A stretch of DNA of 64,000 bases from the NCBI RefSeq assembly GCF_900104255.1, contig NZ_FNKZ01000002.1, forward strand, positions 496,001-560,000, read 5' to 3'. Position numbers and translations under genes: made by a program. Each line of letters opens with the position of its first letter. Position 1 is the first letter of the stretch. This stretch comes from Pseudoxanthomonas sp. CF385. Its GTDB lineage: Bacteria; Pseudomonadota; Gammaproteobacteria; Xanthomonadales; Xanthomonadaceae. The notes below the pieces were generated by a model. It was not told where the DNA came from. It saw nothing but the letters and a program-made list of their open reading frames with translations, and ran no database searches. This document shows, one piece after another, positions 11,296 to 20,800 of the stretch.

Positions 11296-11324
11296 ATTAT
11301 GCCCGTTGCCGTTTTTTCTTGCAA
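11296..11324 (-). promoter_or_regulatory. Sigma-70-type promoter of rpmI-rplT
   Basis: On the minus strand TTGCAA (-35, 11319-11324), a 17-base spacer and CATAAT (-10, 11296-11301) make a good vegetative promoter. It would start a leader of about 185 bases before rpmI, so rpmI-rplT can be transcribed independently of thrS-infC. Confidence 0.7.
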
Positions 11325-11359
11325 ATCCGGCCACTTAGCCCGCTGATGGCGGTTGCCGG

Positions 11360-11387
11360 AAACAGCAAGGGCGCCTCTCGGCGCCCT
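11360..11387 (-). terminator. Hairpin terminator after infC (weak U tract)
   Basis: On the minus strand GGGCGCC and GGCGCCC form a perfect 7-bp stem with loop GAGA (11369-11386), followed by the moderately T-rich TTGCTGTTT. It lies about 30 bases past the infC stop and upstream of the rpmI promoter. Termination is probably partial. Confidence 0.55.
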
Positions 11388-11418
11388 CCCGCGGATCCTG
11401 CGCCAAAGGCGGCCGGGA

Positions 11419-11943
11419 TCACTTCTTCTTCGGCGCGATCATCATGACCATCTGGCGGCCTTCCAGGCGCGGACGCGACTCGATGACGATCTCGTCGCCC
11501 AGCTCGGCCTCGATGCGCGCAGCCATCTCGCGACCCAGCTCCTGGTGGCTCATTTCGCGGCCACGGAAGCGGATGTTGACCTTGACCTTGTCGCCCTCTT
11601 CCAGGAAGCGGCGGATGTTGCGCATCTTGATCTGGTAGTCGCCCTCGTCGGTGACGGGGCGGAACTTCAGTTCCTTGATCTCGACCTGCTTCTGCTTCTT
11701 CTTGGCCTCGTTGGCCTTCTTCTGCGCTTCGAACTTGAACTTGCCGAAGTCCATGATCTTGCAGACGGGCGGTTCGGCGTTGGGCTGGATCTCGACCAGA
11801 TCCAAGCCTTCGTCCTCCGCCTTGGCCAGGGCTTCGTCGCGCGTGAGCACGCCGATCATCTCGCCATCGGAACCGATCACGCGCACCCGCGGCACGCGGA
11901 TCTCGTGGTTTTTGCGGTTTTGCTTGTTGTCAGGGATGCTGAT
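11419..11943 (-). CDS. infC: Translation initiation factor IF-3 (ATC start)
   Basis: A 174-residue IF-3, which binds 30S subunits, prevents premature 50S joining and rejects poor start codons. Seen: the N-domain segment [20 protein letters not shown], then [20 protein letters not shown], the linker [16 protein letters not shown] and the C-domain [18 protein letters not shown]. The first GTG (11895) would delete conserved N-terminal residues. Upstream, the frame has a GGAGA Shine-Dalgarno 7 bases before an ATC codon at 11941-11943, giving [12 protein letters not shown]. Known infC genes use ATT or similar rare starts for autoregulation, so ATC is preferred. The gene follows thrS by 50 bases. 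Confidence 0.9.
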   Translation of the reverse strand: MSIPDNKQNRKNHEIRVPRVRVIGSDGEMIGVLTRDEALAKAEDEGLDLVEIQPNAEPPVCKIMDFGKFKFEAQKKANEAKKKQKQVEIKELKFRPVTDEGDYQIKMRNIRRFLEEGDKVKVNIRFRGREMSHQELGREMAARIEAELGDEIVIESRPRLEGRQMVMMIAPKKK

Positions 11944-11993
11944 GTTGCAGTCTCCAGGGATGAGTGCGCCGGTCCTCGAGGGACCGGAACCAA

Positions 11994-13901
11994 TTATTGC
12001 GCGGCGTGCTCGTTCCGCAAACGTTCGGCGAAGGCGGCAACGGACATGCTGCCGAGATCTTCTCCCGAACGCGTACGCACGGCGATGGCGCCATTTTCCT
12101 TCTCGCGGTCTCCGACCACCAGCAGGTATGGCACCCGCTGCAGCGTGTGCTCGCGAATCTTATAGCCGATCTTCTCGTTCCGCAAATCGGCCGCTACCCG
12201 GAAGCCTTGATTTGCAAGGGTTTTCCGGACCTCGGCCACGTAATCGGCCTGGGCGTCGGTGATGTTCATCACGACGGCCTGCTGGGGGGCCAGCCAGGAC
12301 GGGAATGCACCAGCATGGTGCTCGATCAGGATGCCGATGAACCGCTCCATCGAGCCCACGATGGCCCGGTGCAGCATGACCGGCTGCTGGCGCTGGCTGT
12401 TTTCGTCCACGTATTCGGCACCCAGGCGGCCCGGCATCATGAAGTCCACCTGCATCGTGCCCAGCTGCCAGGTCCGCCCGATGGCGTCCTTCAGGTGGTA
12501 CTCGATCTTCGGCCCATAGAAGGCGCCCTCGCCCGGCAGCTCCTGCCACTCCACCCCGCAGCTGCGCAGGGCGGCGCGCAGGGCGGCCTCGGCCTTGTCC
12601 CAGGTGGCGTCGTCGCCCAGGCGCGACTCCGGCCGCAGGGCGATCTTGATCTGGATGTCCTCGAAACCGAAGTCCGCGTATACCTTCAGCGCCTGCTGGT
12701 GGAACGCCGTGACTTCGGCCTCGATCTGGTCCTCGGTGCAGAAGATGTGTCCGTCGTCCTGGGTGAAACCGCGTACGCGCAGGATGCCGTGCAGCGCGCC
12801 GGACGGCTCGTTTCGGTGGCAGGCGCCAAACTCGCCGTAGCGGATCGGCAGGTCTCGGTAGCTGTGCAGGCCCTGGTTGAACACCTGCACATGGCCCGGG
12901 CAGTTCATCGGCTTGACCGCGTAGGTGCGGTTCTCCGACTCGCTGAAGAACATGTTTTCCTTGTAGTTGTCCCAGTGGCCCGACTTCTTCCACAGGGCGA
13001 CGTCGAGGATCTGCGGGCAGCGCACTTCCTGGTAGCCGCTGTCGCGGTAGACCTTGCGCATGTACTGCTCGACCACCTGCCAGATGGCCCAGCCCTTCGG
13101 GTGCCAGAACACCAGGCCCGGCGCCTCTTCCTGCAGATGGAACAGCTCCTGCTGCTTGCCGATCTTGCGGTGGTCGCGCTTCTCGGCTTCCTCGACGCGC
13201 TGGATGTAGGCCTCCAGCTGCTTCTTGTCGGCCCAGGCCGTGCCGTAGATGCGCTGCAGCTGCTCGTTCTTGGCGTCGCCGCGCCAGTAGGCGCCGGAGA
13301 TGCGGGTCAGCTTGAACGCCTTCAGGAAGCGCGTATTCGGCACGTGCGGGCCGCGGCACATGTCCACGTATTCCTGATGGTAGTACAGGCCCATGGCCGT
13401 CACTTCCGGGCCCATGTCCTCGATCAGGCGCAGCTTGTACTCCTCGCCGCGGGCCTTGAAGACGTCGATCACTTCGGCGCGCGGCGTCACCTTCTTGATG
13501 ACGTCGTAGTCCTGCGCGATCAGTTCCTGCATGCGCTGCTCGACCGCCGCCAGGTCTTCCGGCGTGAACGGGCGCTCGCTGTAGATGTCGTAGTAGAAGC
13601 CCTCGGCGATGACCGGGCCGATGACCATCTTCACGTCCGGGTACAGCTGCTTGACCGCGTGGCCGACCAGGTGGGCGCACGAGTGACGGATGATCTCCAC
13701 GCCCTCCTCGTCCTTCGGCGTGATGATGCGCAGCGCGGCGTCATGGTCGATGACGTCGCTGGCATCGACCAGCACGCCATCGACGGCGCCGGCCACGGTG
13801 GCCTTGGCCAGGCCCGCGCCGATGGACTGCGCCACCTGCATGACGGAAACTGGGTTCTCGAACTCGCGGCGGCTGCCGTCGGGGAGCGTGATGCTGATCA
13901 T
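11994..13901 (-). CDS. thrS: Threonyl-tRNA synthetase
   Basis: A 635-residue class II synthetase charging tRNA-Thr. Domains in order: an N-terminal TGS domain ([20 protein letters not shown]), an editing domain with [18 protein letters not shown], the catalytic core with zinc-ligand segment [12 protein letters not shown] and motif 2 region [19 protein letters not shown], and a C-terminal anticodon domain ending in [14 protein letters not shown] start at ATG 13901; the 21 upstream in-frame codons are not conserved and run toward the tRNA-Val terminator. It is the first gene of the thrS-infC unit. Confidence 0.97.
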   Translation of the reverse strand: MISITLPDGSRREFENPVSVMQVAQSIGAGLAKATVAGAVDGVLVDASDVIDHDAALRIITPKDEEGVEIIRHSCAHLVGHAVKQLYPDVKMVIGPVIAEGFYYDIYSERPFTPEDLAAVEQRMQELIAQDYDVIKKVTPRAEVIDVFKARGEEYKLRLIEDMGPEVTAMGLYYHQEYVDMCRGPHVPNTRFLKAFKLTRISGAYWRGDAKNEQLQRIYGTAWADKKQLEAYIQRVEEAEKRDHRKIGKQQELFHLQEEAPGLVFWHPKGWAIWQVVEQYMRKVYRDSGYQEVRCPQILDVALWKKSGHWDNYKENMFFSESENRTYAVKPMNCPGHVQVFNQGLHSYRDLPIRYGEFGACHRNEPSGALHGILRVRGFTQDDGHIFCTEDQIEAEVTAFHQQALKVYADFGFEDIQIKIALRPESRLGDDATWDKAEAALRAALRSCGVEWQELPGEGAFYGPKIEYHLKDAIGRTWQLGTMQVDFMMPGRLGAEYVDENSQRQQPVMLHRAIVGSMERFIGILIEHHAGAFPSWLAPQQAVVMNITDAQADYVAEVRKTLANQGFRVAADLRNEKIGYKIREHTLQRVPYLLVVGDREKENGAIAVRTRSGEDLGSMSVAAFAERLRNEHAAQ

Positions 13902-13965
13902 CGGGTGCGGACTCGATCTGGGAGGGCGCCGGCGCTCGAAGCCGCCAGGCAGGGATACGGACATG

Positions 13966-13988
13966 AAAAAAGCGCCGCGAGGGCGCCT
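13966..13988 (-). terminator. Intrinsic terminator after tRNA-Val
   Basis: On the minus strand GCGCC, loop CTCGC and GGCGC (13972-13986) are followed by TTTTTT. It separates tRNA-Val from thrS. The other bases between 13902 and 14134 hold no gene I can support; the thrS promoter should lie in the roughly 65 bases between this terminator and the thrS start, but no clear hexamers stand out. Confidence 0.75.
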
Positions 13989-14134
13989 ACGAATGCAGTG
14001 CCTCGGGCAGTACCAGGTTCAGGCGGTGGTAGTGCTCATGTCGCACGCTCGGCCGGCGTTTCCGCGGGCCACCTCGTGAATGCGGATGGCGCGAAGGGAA
14101 GGCCCGGATCACCGGAATCCACGCTCTGGAAGCG

Positions 14135-14209
14135 TGGTGGGCGGTACAGGGTTCGAACCTGTGACCCCTACCATGTCAAGGTAGTGCTCTACCGCTGAGC
14201 TAACCGCCC
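14135..14209 (-). tRNA. tRNA-Val (GAC anticodon)
   Basis: A 75-base minus-strand tRNA. The acceptor GGGCGGT pairs with ACCGCCC, the discriminator is A and the CCA is encoded. The anticodon arm CTACC-TTGACAT-GGTAG gives GAC, reading GUC and GUU. The T arm contains GGTTCGAACCC. It lies alone between uvrB and thrS, with its own promoter and terminator. Confidence 0.95.
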
Positions 14210-14233
14210 GGTCTGCCCTTTGCAGGGGCGCGA

Positions 14234-14263
14234 ATTCTAGCCCGGAAGCGGGGTCGCCGACAA
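14234..14263 (-). promoter_or_regulatory. Promoter of tRNA-Val
   Basis: On the minus strand TTGTCG (14258-14263), an 18-base spacer and TAGAAT (14234-14239) precede the tRNA 5' end by 24 bases. The layout closely matches the tRNA-Asn promoter elsewhere in the window. Confidence 0.6.
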
Positions 14264-14285
14264 CCGGGGGGCCGCGCCCGAGGTC

Positions 14286-16307
14286 TCAGCCGCCCAGGCT
14301 GGCCTCCTTCAGGCGCTGAATCTGGTCGCGCAAGCGCGCGGCATCCTCGAATTCCAGGTCGCGGGCGTGCTGGTACATCTGCTGCTCCAGCGTCTTGATC
14401 CGGGCCACTGCTTTCGCCGGATCCATCACCCCGTACTCGGCCGGTTCCTCGGCCACACGGCGCGCCTTGCCCCGGCCACCCTTGCCTTCGCTGGCCGCCT
14501 CGCTGCGCGCGCCTTCCAGGATATCCACGATCGGCCGGGCGACGGACTTGGGCGTGATGCCATGGGCCGCGTTGTACTCCACCTGCTTCTCGCGTCGACG
14601 GCTGGTTTCATCCATCGCCGCCTGCATCGAGCGGGTGATGCGGTCCGCGTACAGGATCGCCTTGCCACGCAGGTTGCGCGCGGCACGGCCGATGGTCTGG
14701 ATCAGCGATCCGGTCGAACGCAGGAAGCCCTCCTTGTCGGCGTCCAGGATCGCCACCAGCGACACCTCGGGCATGTCCAGGCCTTCACGCAGCAGATTGA
14801 TGCCCACCAGCACATCGAACTTGCCCAGACGGAGGTCACGGATGATCTCCACGCGCTCGACGGTGTCCACGTCCGAATGCAGGTAACGGACCTTGATGCC
14901 GTGCTCGCCCAGATACTCGGTGAGGTTCTCGGCCATACGCTTGGTGAGCGTGGTCACCAGCACGCGATCGCCCCAAGAGACCCTCAGATTGATTTCGGAC
15001 AGGAGGTCGTCGACCTGAGTGCCGACCGGACGGATCTCCACCTCCGGATCGATCAGGCCGGTGGGCCGCACCACCAGCTCCACGATCTCTTCTCCCGATT
15101 CGCGCAGTTCGTACGGCCCTGGCGTCGCGGACACGTAGATGCTGCGTGGCGAACGCGCTTCCCATTCCTCGAAGCGCAACGGCCGGTTGTCCAGCGCCGA
15201 GGGCAGCCGGAAGCCGAATTCCACCAGCGTTTCCTTGCGCGAGCGATCACCCTTGTACATGGCCCCGATCTGCGGAATGGTCACGTGGGATTCGTCGATG
15301 ACCAGCAGCGCGTCGGCGGGCAGGTAGTCGAACAGGGTCGGCGGCGGCTCGCCGGGCGCCTTGCCGGTCAGATGGCGCGAGTAGTTCTCGATCCCCGAGC
15401 AGAAGCCCACTTCCGCCATCATTTCCACGTCGAACTGGGTGCGCTGCGCCAGGCGCTGCGCCTCCACCAGCTTGTTCTGTGCGTACAGCTGCTCCAGCCT
15501 GTCCTTCAGCTCGACCTTGATGGTGTCGATGGCGGACAGCACGCGCTCCCGCGTCGTGGCGTAGTGGGTCTTCGGATAAACCGTGTAGCGCTGCAGCTTG
15601 CGCAGCGACTCGCCGGTAAGCGGATCGAACAGGCTCAACCCCTCGACTTCGCCATCGAACAGCTCGATGCGCAGGGCTTCCGCATCGCTTTCGGCCGGAT
15701 GCACGTCGATGATCTCGCCGCGGACGCGGAAGGTGCCGCGCTGCAGTTCGTACTCGTTGCGGCTGTACTGGAGCTGGGTCAGGTGGCGGATCAGGTCGCG
15801 CTGGTCGATGCGCTCGCCCAGCGACAGGATGAGTCTCAGCGACAGGTAGTCTTCCGGCGCACCCAGGCCGTAGATCGCGGATACCGTCGCGACCACGAGG
15901 GCGTCCGGACGCGACAGCAACGTCTTGGTGGCGGCCAGCCGCATCTGCTCGATGTGCTCGTTGATCGAGCTGTCCTTCTCGATGAAGGTGTCGCTCGACG
16001 GCACGTAGGCCTCGGGCTGGTAATAATCGTAATAGCTGACGAAATACTCGACGGCGTTGTGCGGGAAGAAAGCCTTGAATTCGCCGTAGAGCTGCGCCGC
16101 CAGCGTCTTGTTGGGCGCCATCACCAAAGTCGGCTTCTGGATGCGCTGCACGACATTGGCCACCGTGTAGGTCTTGCCCGAACCCGTCACGCCCAGCAGC
16201 GTCTGCTTCGCCACGCCGGCCTCGAAGTTCTCCACCAGCTTCTCGATGGCCTGGGGCTGGTCGCCTGCCGGGGAATAGGGCGAAACAAGCTGGAAACGAT
16301 CGGTCAT
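14286..16307 (-). CDS. uvrB: Excinuclease ABC subunit B
   Basis: A 673-residue UvrB, the damage-verifying helicase-like subunit of nucleotide excision repair; it receives DNA from UvrA and recruits UvrC. Seen: Walker [15 protein letters not shown] near residue 40, the damage-probing beta-hairpin around [17 protein letters not shown] near residue 95, the DESH box in [13 protein letters not shown], helicase motif VI region [19 protein letters not shown], and a C-terminal UVR motif ending in [22 protein letters not shown] -10-like hexamer lies about 28 bases upstream of the start. No LexA palindrome was evident, and the gene stands alone. Confidence 0.98.
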   Translation of the reverse strand: MTDRFQLVSPYSPAGDQPQAIEKLVENFEAGVAKQTLLGVTGSGKTYTVANVVQRIQKPTLVMAPNKTLAAQLYGEFKAFFPHNAVEYFVSYYDYYQPEAYVPSSDTFIEKDSSINEHIEQMRLAATKTLLSRPDALVVATVSAIYGLGAPEDYLSLRLILSLGERIDQRDLIRHLTQLQYSRNEYELQRGTFRVRGEIIDVHPAESDAEALRIELFDGEVEGLSLFDPLTGESLRKLQRYTVYPKTHYATTRERVLSAIDTIKVELKDRLEQLYAQNKLVEAQRLAQRTQFDVEMMAEVGFCSGIENYSRHLTGKAPGEPPPTLFDYLPADALLVIDESHVTIPQIGAMYKGDRSRKETLVEFGFRLPSALDNRPLRFEEWEARSPRSIYVSATPGPYELRESGEEIVELVVRPTGLIDPEVEIRPVGTQVDDLLSEINLRVSWGDRVLVTTLTKRMAENLTEYLGEHGIKVRYLHSDVDTVERVEIIRDLRLGKFDVLVGINLLREGLDMPEVSLVAILDADKEGFLRSTGSLIQTIGRAARNLRGKAILYADRITRSMQAAMDETSRRREKQVEYNAAHGITPKSVARPIVDILEGARSEAASEGKGGRGKARRVAEEPAEYGVMDPAKAVARIKTLEQQMYQHARDLEFEDAARLRDQIQRLKEASLGG

Positions 16308-16460
16308 TTCAGGTCGCCAGGAAGTCGACTGGAGAGTATAGCGGCGGTGACGTGACGGCTTTGCCGGTGAATCCCTACACGCGGACAGGAGCTGACCTGA
16401 TGGCGCGGCGCTGGCGGCCAGACCAGGCTGGAGCCGCCGATTGAATCAAGGACATACGTC

Positions 16461-17048
16461 ATGGCAAGGATGCCAGCGTCAACGGTTCCAAGGAGTCCGT
16501 ACTTCCGCCCTGCCCGCGCGCGCGGCATTACCCTGATCGAGATTACCGTCGCCCTGGCGGTCGTCGCCATCCTGACCGCGCTCGCGATTCCATCATTCCA
16601 TGCGCTTTCGCGGCGAAGCCGTGTCGATGCCACGTTGCACCTGCTAACCTCCCACTTCGCGTCCGCGCGTATCACGGCGATCACACACAACGTCCCTGTC
16701 GTCATTTGCCCCAGCGGCGGCGATGGGCTGTGCCGCGAGGACAGTGACTGGAGCGACCATTGGTTGACGTTCCGCGACCCTGACGGCAACCGCCAGCCCG
16801 ACGAAGCCATAGACATCTACCGCAATGACAGCGCGCCACGCAGTCCCCACCTTCGCATCCTGTCCACGGCCGGGCGGCGTCAACTGCGTTACCTCCCGAC
16901 GGGCTACAGTTCAGGCAGCAACCTGACGCTGCGGGTCTGCTACGACGGGGAGGTCAGCGGCCTGGTGGTCATCAACAATGCCGGCCGCGTCCGCACGGCT
17001 CGACCCAGCGATTCAGAACCGTGCGGCGAAACCTCGGCCGGGCTTTGA
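16461..17048 (+). CDS. GspH/FimT-type minor pseudopilin
   Basis: A 195-residue prepilin-like protein. A basic leader ends in RARG before ITLIEITVALAVVAILTALA: the type III signal cut by the PilD peptidase, with Glu at mature position 5. The C-terminal globular part includes VVICPSGGDGLC and LRVCYDGEVSGLVVINNAGR, the usual strand-cysteine pattern of GspH/FimT (PF12019). It would sit in the inner membrane and join a pilus or secretion pseudopilus tip. It is separated by tRNA-Asn, and by orientation, from the larger minor pilin operon, and is a second FimT-like gene in the locus. An AAGGA lies upstream of ATG 16461. Confidence 0.85.
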   Translation: MARMPASTVPRSPYFRPARARGITLIEITVALAVVAILTALAIPSFHALSRRSRVDATLHLLTSHFASARITAITHNVPVVICPSGGDGLCREDSDWSDHWLTFRDPDGNRQPDEAIDIYRNDSAPRSPHLRILSTAGRRQLRYLPTGYSSGSNLTLRVCYDGEVSGLVVINNAGRVRTARPSDSEPCGETSAGL

Positions 17049-17114
17049 ATTCAAGGTTTTGCGGGCCAGCTCCAGCCCGAAGGGAAAGCGCCTACCGCGT
17101 CCATCCCGGATGAC

Positions 17115-17144
17115 TTGCCGTGGCGGGGAACCCACCGCTACAAT
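17115..17144 (+). promoter_or_regulatory. Promoter of tRNA-Asn
   Basis: TTGCCG (17115-17120), an 18-base spacer and TACAAT (17139-17144) end 9 bases before the tRNA 5' end, as expected for a stable RNA promoter. Confidence 0.7.
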
Positions 17145-17153
17145 ACGCGCCCC

Positions 17154-17230
17154 GCCCGAATAGCTCAGCCGGTTAGAGCACTTGACTGTTAATCAGGGGG
17201 TCGTTGGTTCGAGTCCAACTTCGGGCGCCA
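17154..17230 (+). tRNA. tRNA-Asn (GTT anticodon)
   Basis: A 77-base tRNA. The acceptor GCCCGAA pairs with TTCGGGC, the discriminator is G and the CCA is encoded (17228-17230). The anticodon arm CTTGA-CTGTTAA-TCAGG gives GTT. The T arm contains GGTTCGAGTCC. A matched promoter and terminator frame it, so it is an independent unit. Confidence 0.96.
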
Positions 17231-17237
17231 AGATTCA

Positions 17238-17266
17238 GAGCCTGCGAGCGATCGCAGGCTTTTTTA
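17238..17266 (+). terminator. Intrinsic terminator of tRNA-Asn
   Basis: GCCTGCGA and TCGCAGGC (8 bp, 17240-17259) with loop GCGA, followed directly by TTTTTTA. It begins 9 bases after the tRNA end. Confidence 0.9.
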
Positions 17267-17311
17267 TTGGCCCACGCGATGTTCCAGCCGATTAACGATC
17301 GCAATGGGACC

Positions 17312-17334
17312 GACGGCGCCTCTTTGGCGCCGTC
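17312..17334 (-). terminator. Hairpin downstream of pilE (no U tract)
   Basis: A perfect 9-bp stem GACGGCGCC/GGCGCCGTC with a 5-base loop, 19 bases beyond the pilE stop. It lacks a T run on either strand, so it may be an mRNA-end stabiliser or a Rho-assisted stop rather than an intrinsic terminator. Confidence 0.4.
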
Positions 17335-17352
17335 CCCGACGTCCGTCCGGAA

Positions 17353-17820
17353 TCACCAGCAATCGGTTACCGGTGCCGCGCCCGTTCTGCCTCGAACGCC
17401 GGCCTGCGTGATCGTGAGCGTGCCGCAAGCCGTATCCCGAGTGGCTTGGCCAGCCTGGGGAACCGCACGCAAGGTGTAAACCCGCGGGGCTGCCGCTGTG
17501 GGCGTCACCTGATACTGGATCTGGTAGTGCGGGGAAATCTCGGCATCGCACTGCGCAATCGGTGCGGCGACACCCGCTGCCGAGACATAGGCGAGATTCG
17601 TCGTGTAGAACCTTTCCATGAACTGCGCCCGCTCCTGCAGGCACGCGGCGCCAGCCGCACGGCGGCTCCGGACGATGAAATCCTGGTAAGTCGAGTAAGC
17701 GATCGTGGCGAGAATGGCCACGATCGCGATCGTGATCAGGAGCTCGATCAGTGTGAAGCCTGCCGCATCGCGGGTGGCGAGCGATACGGGGCGGCGAATG
17801 CGGCGGAATATCGTGTGCAT
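17353..17820 (-). CDS. pilE: Type IV pilin-like protein PilE
   Basis: A 155-residue prepilin: a leader ending in DAAG, then FTLIELLITIAIVAILATIA, a standard PilD site with Glu5 and a hydrophobic spine. The globular part is short, with Cys in GAACLQERAQFMERFY, AQCDAEISPHY and TACGTLTITQ, and a final VTDCW that could close the C-terminal disulfide loop. It matches the PilE minor pilins that follow PilY1 in Pseudomonas and Xanthomonas operons rather than the major pilin. It starts 10 bases after pilY1 and is the last gene of the fimT-pilVWXY1E operon. Confidence 0.88.
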   Translation of the reverse strand: MHTIFRRIRRPVSLATRDAAGFTLIELLITIAIVAILATIAYSTYQDFIVRSRRAAGAACLQERAQFMERFYTTNLAYVSAAGVAAPIAQCDAEISPHYQIQYQVTPTAAAPRVYTLRAVPQAGQATRDTACGTLTITQAGVRGRTGAAPVTDCW

Positions 17821-17830
17821 GTCTGGCTAC

Positions 17831-20800
17831 CTAGTCCCTGATGATTTCGCGCCACGATACTCGGCCGACACGGCGCAGTTCGCGGATGCGTTCGCACTCA
17901 ACTGAGGCGTCGGAGATGCTGACGCAGATGAGACCTCCTCCGCCACCCCCGCCGCCGCCCGGGCTCCCGCCGCCGCCAGTGAAAATAGCGCCCTGCGTAC
18001 CCATTCCGTCCAGCGCCACCGAACCAATCGGTATCGGATTCCCGCTGGCATCGGTGATCGTCTCGTCATCGAAAATGCCATCACCGTCCAGATCGAACAG
18101 CGAGGTGGTCAAACTGGTCCCGGTAAAGGCGTCCAAGGCGTTCAGATAGCCGGTGCCGCCCGGCCTGCATGGATCCCGACTCGGGGTCGAGCTGGACACG
18201 ATCAGGGCCCCCGCGACGACCTGCGGATCGGCAAATACCCGCTCGCCTCGTGCAGTCCCCGGCGGATACGGCGGATCGACAAGATCGATGTACCACCCCA
18301 ACCTGCCCGCCGGCAGCGGCGTATTAGGCTCGAAGGCACGCGAATTGCCGCTCGCCGTCGCGATGGTACGGCGCTGCAGCGCAGTGCGGCCCGCCACTGC
18401 GGTGGCGCTGTCCTTGATGCCATACAGGCTTTGGACCTGCAGGCTGATCACGTCGTCTTCGTTGATGAACCGACCCGTGCCAAAGAAGACCCACAGTTCG
18501 AAGGTGGCGGGATTCCGGACCACGGTGGGCGCAGCGGTGATCGGCTGGCGCTGCCCTGCATCATTGACCGCTGTATACATGGCCACACGGCTACTGGCAT
18601 TGGTCCACGTCGTCGTGGACGATGCGCGCAGATCGAAGCGCCACAGGTTGCCCTGCATGTCCCCGGCATAGACATAGTCCGCGGTGCCATTGCCATCGAT
18701 GTCGCGGACGGTCGCGGAAAACATGCCGTTCGGCGCCGCGGCACTGCCTACGCCGGTGTTTATCTCCGCAAGCAGGGCTCCGTCGCTCAGGCGGTACACC
18801 AGCAAGGCGGCACGATCGCCCGCACTGTTGATGCCATTGGGCACGATCACGCCCACGTCGCCATTGTTGAGGTTGGCGATCAGCGGCTGGCCCACGACCA
18901 GGCCCATGTTGCTCCCCGGCGTCTCGTATCGCTCCCACTTGACCGCGGCGGCGTTGAAACTGCCCGGGCTGCTGACGTCCAGCGAATAGATACCCTTGCC
19001 GCCACGCCCCAAGGCCCCGACGAGCTGGGTTCCCGTCGGTGAATGCGTACGCGTGGACAAGGTGATCGGGCCATCCACGAAGTAATGGTGCTCATAAGCA
19101 GGGTCGCTCAGCATGGCCAGATAGGACAGGTTGATGCCACCCGGCACGTAGGCGAATCGCTCTTGGCCGTTGCTCGCGTTGATGGCGTGCAACATGCCGT
19201 CGTTGGCACCGACATAGATCGTCTGGGTGCTCGCGTCGTAAGCGGGCGACGAATTGACGATATCGCCCAGCAGCTTGACGCGCGTGCGCAGCCCACCGGC
19301 GCCGCCTTCGAGCGTGCGATTGCCGGCGATGTAGGCGGCATTGTTCGCACCACTGACCGCCGGCGCAGTACTACGGCCCAAGGCAGCAATCTGCGTCGCA
19401 GTCGGGAACAGCGCCCCCGCGTTGGTCGTCGTGTCCATCGTAAGCACGGTACGGCCGGTCGCCGGAATGCCATCGGCGGCTCGCCAGATCGGCGCGGTTC
19501 TGTCCACGCCCGCGCTCGACACGGGATACGCCACCAGGTCACCCCACCAGCCGGCAGGCGTGAATTGTGCCTGGTAGGAGCGCGTGCCAGAGTCCAGCCG
19601 GGTCGCGTTGGCGCCGAGGCTGGAATACGAGCCGGTTCGGCTATTGATGGTGTTCAGCGCACCCACCAGGCCGGAAGTGAATTCCTGCGGATTGGAGGCA
19701 CTGAGGAACTTGCCGCGGCTGTTGACCGCTGCGTGCAGCAGGTCGTCGATACGATGAAGGTCAGCCGCATCGTTGGGATTCGGCCAGGCAGCGGCACCTC
19801 CGGGCTGGCCCGGCAGCGGCCCATCGGGATCGATCGACCCGCGCAAGCCGATCGAAATGCCGAATGTCACCATGTGTTGCCAAAAGGCAGGATTCTCGTC
19901 GCTGGTCGGCACGATGTTGTCCAGCGCAGTCGTGCCGGCACGCAAGTCGGTCTTCCAATACTGCATCGCGACGTCGGCCAGCGTGCTGGCGTCTGCGCCC
20001 GCATAGGGCAGCACGGGATCGTAGTTGAACGACTTCGGGTTGGCCTCGGTCGCCGCTTGCGCGTGCGCCGGGCCTGCCTCGTTGTCGGAATTGGCGTAAC
20101 CCGTGTTGCTCTGGTTCCAGTAACCGTCGGTGGTCAAGATCGCAAAATTCTGGCGGCACGCGTATTGAGCCGCGCCGGATTGTGGGCCGTAAGGACCCGT
20201 ATTGGTGGAATCAGAGAAGTACTGGCCGACGCCGGCAAGGGCTGGATGCAGCGGGGTCGAACCGGTATTGGTGGCATTGTGCAGGCGCTGGTACCACGTC
20301 GTACGAGCGGTACCGCTGAACCGGCCCTCATTGCCGTCGCCGACTGGGATGTTGTAATTGAACGAGGAGCCATTGATCGTGCGGAAGCCCACGCGCACGT
20401 TCTCGCCCAGACCCGCGAACGCCTCGCTGGCACCCGCCTTGGCCGCTTTCGCGCGGGTCGAGTGATATGAGAACCAGATCGCGTAGTTGGTCTTTTCCTG
20501 ATCCTCGGTCCGGCCGAAGTCTGCCGCCGGCAAGTACGTGCAATTCTTCCACTGCCAGCCGGTGGCACTTGTACTGCAACCTACCCCGGTGAGGCCCTCG
20601 TTTCCGTTGAGATTCTGCCGCCGCTCGCTGCGCACGACCCGGCCATTCGTACGAATGACGTATCGCCAGTAGTTGGTCGCGTCACTCAGACCAGTTCCGG
20701 TCGTGCCCGCTTTCGGTACGTAAAACACGCGCTCCAATAGCTGGAGATTCTTGCTACCCGTGGGCGTGGCAAGGTCGCTATGTGCGGTGCCGTACGCCAT

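Noticed and set aside
11419..11895. The GTG start at 11895 for infC.
   Set aside because: It removes conserved IF-3 residues that continue upstream to an ATC with a good Shine-Dalgarno.
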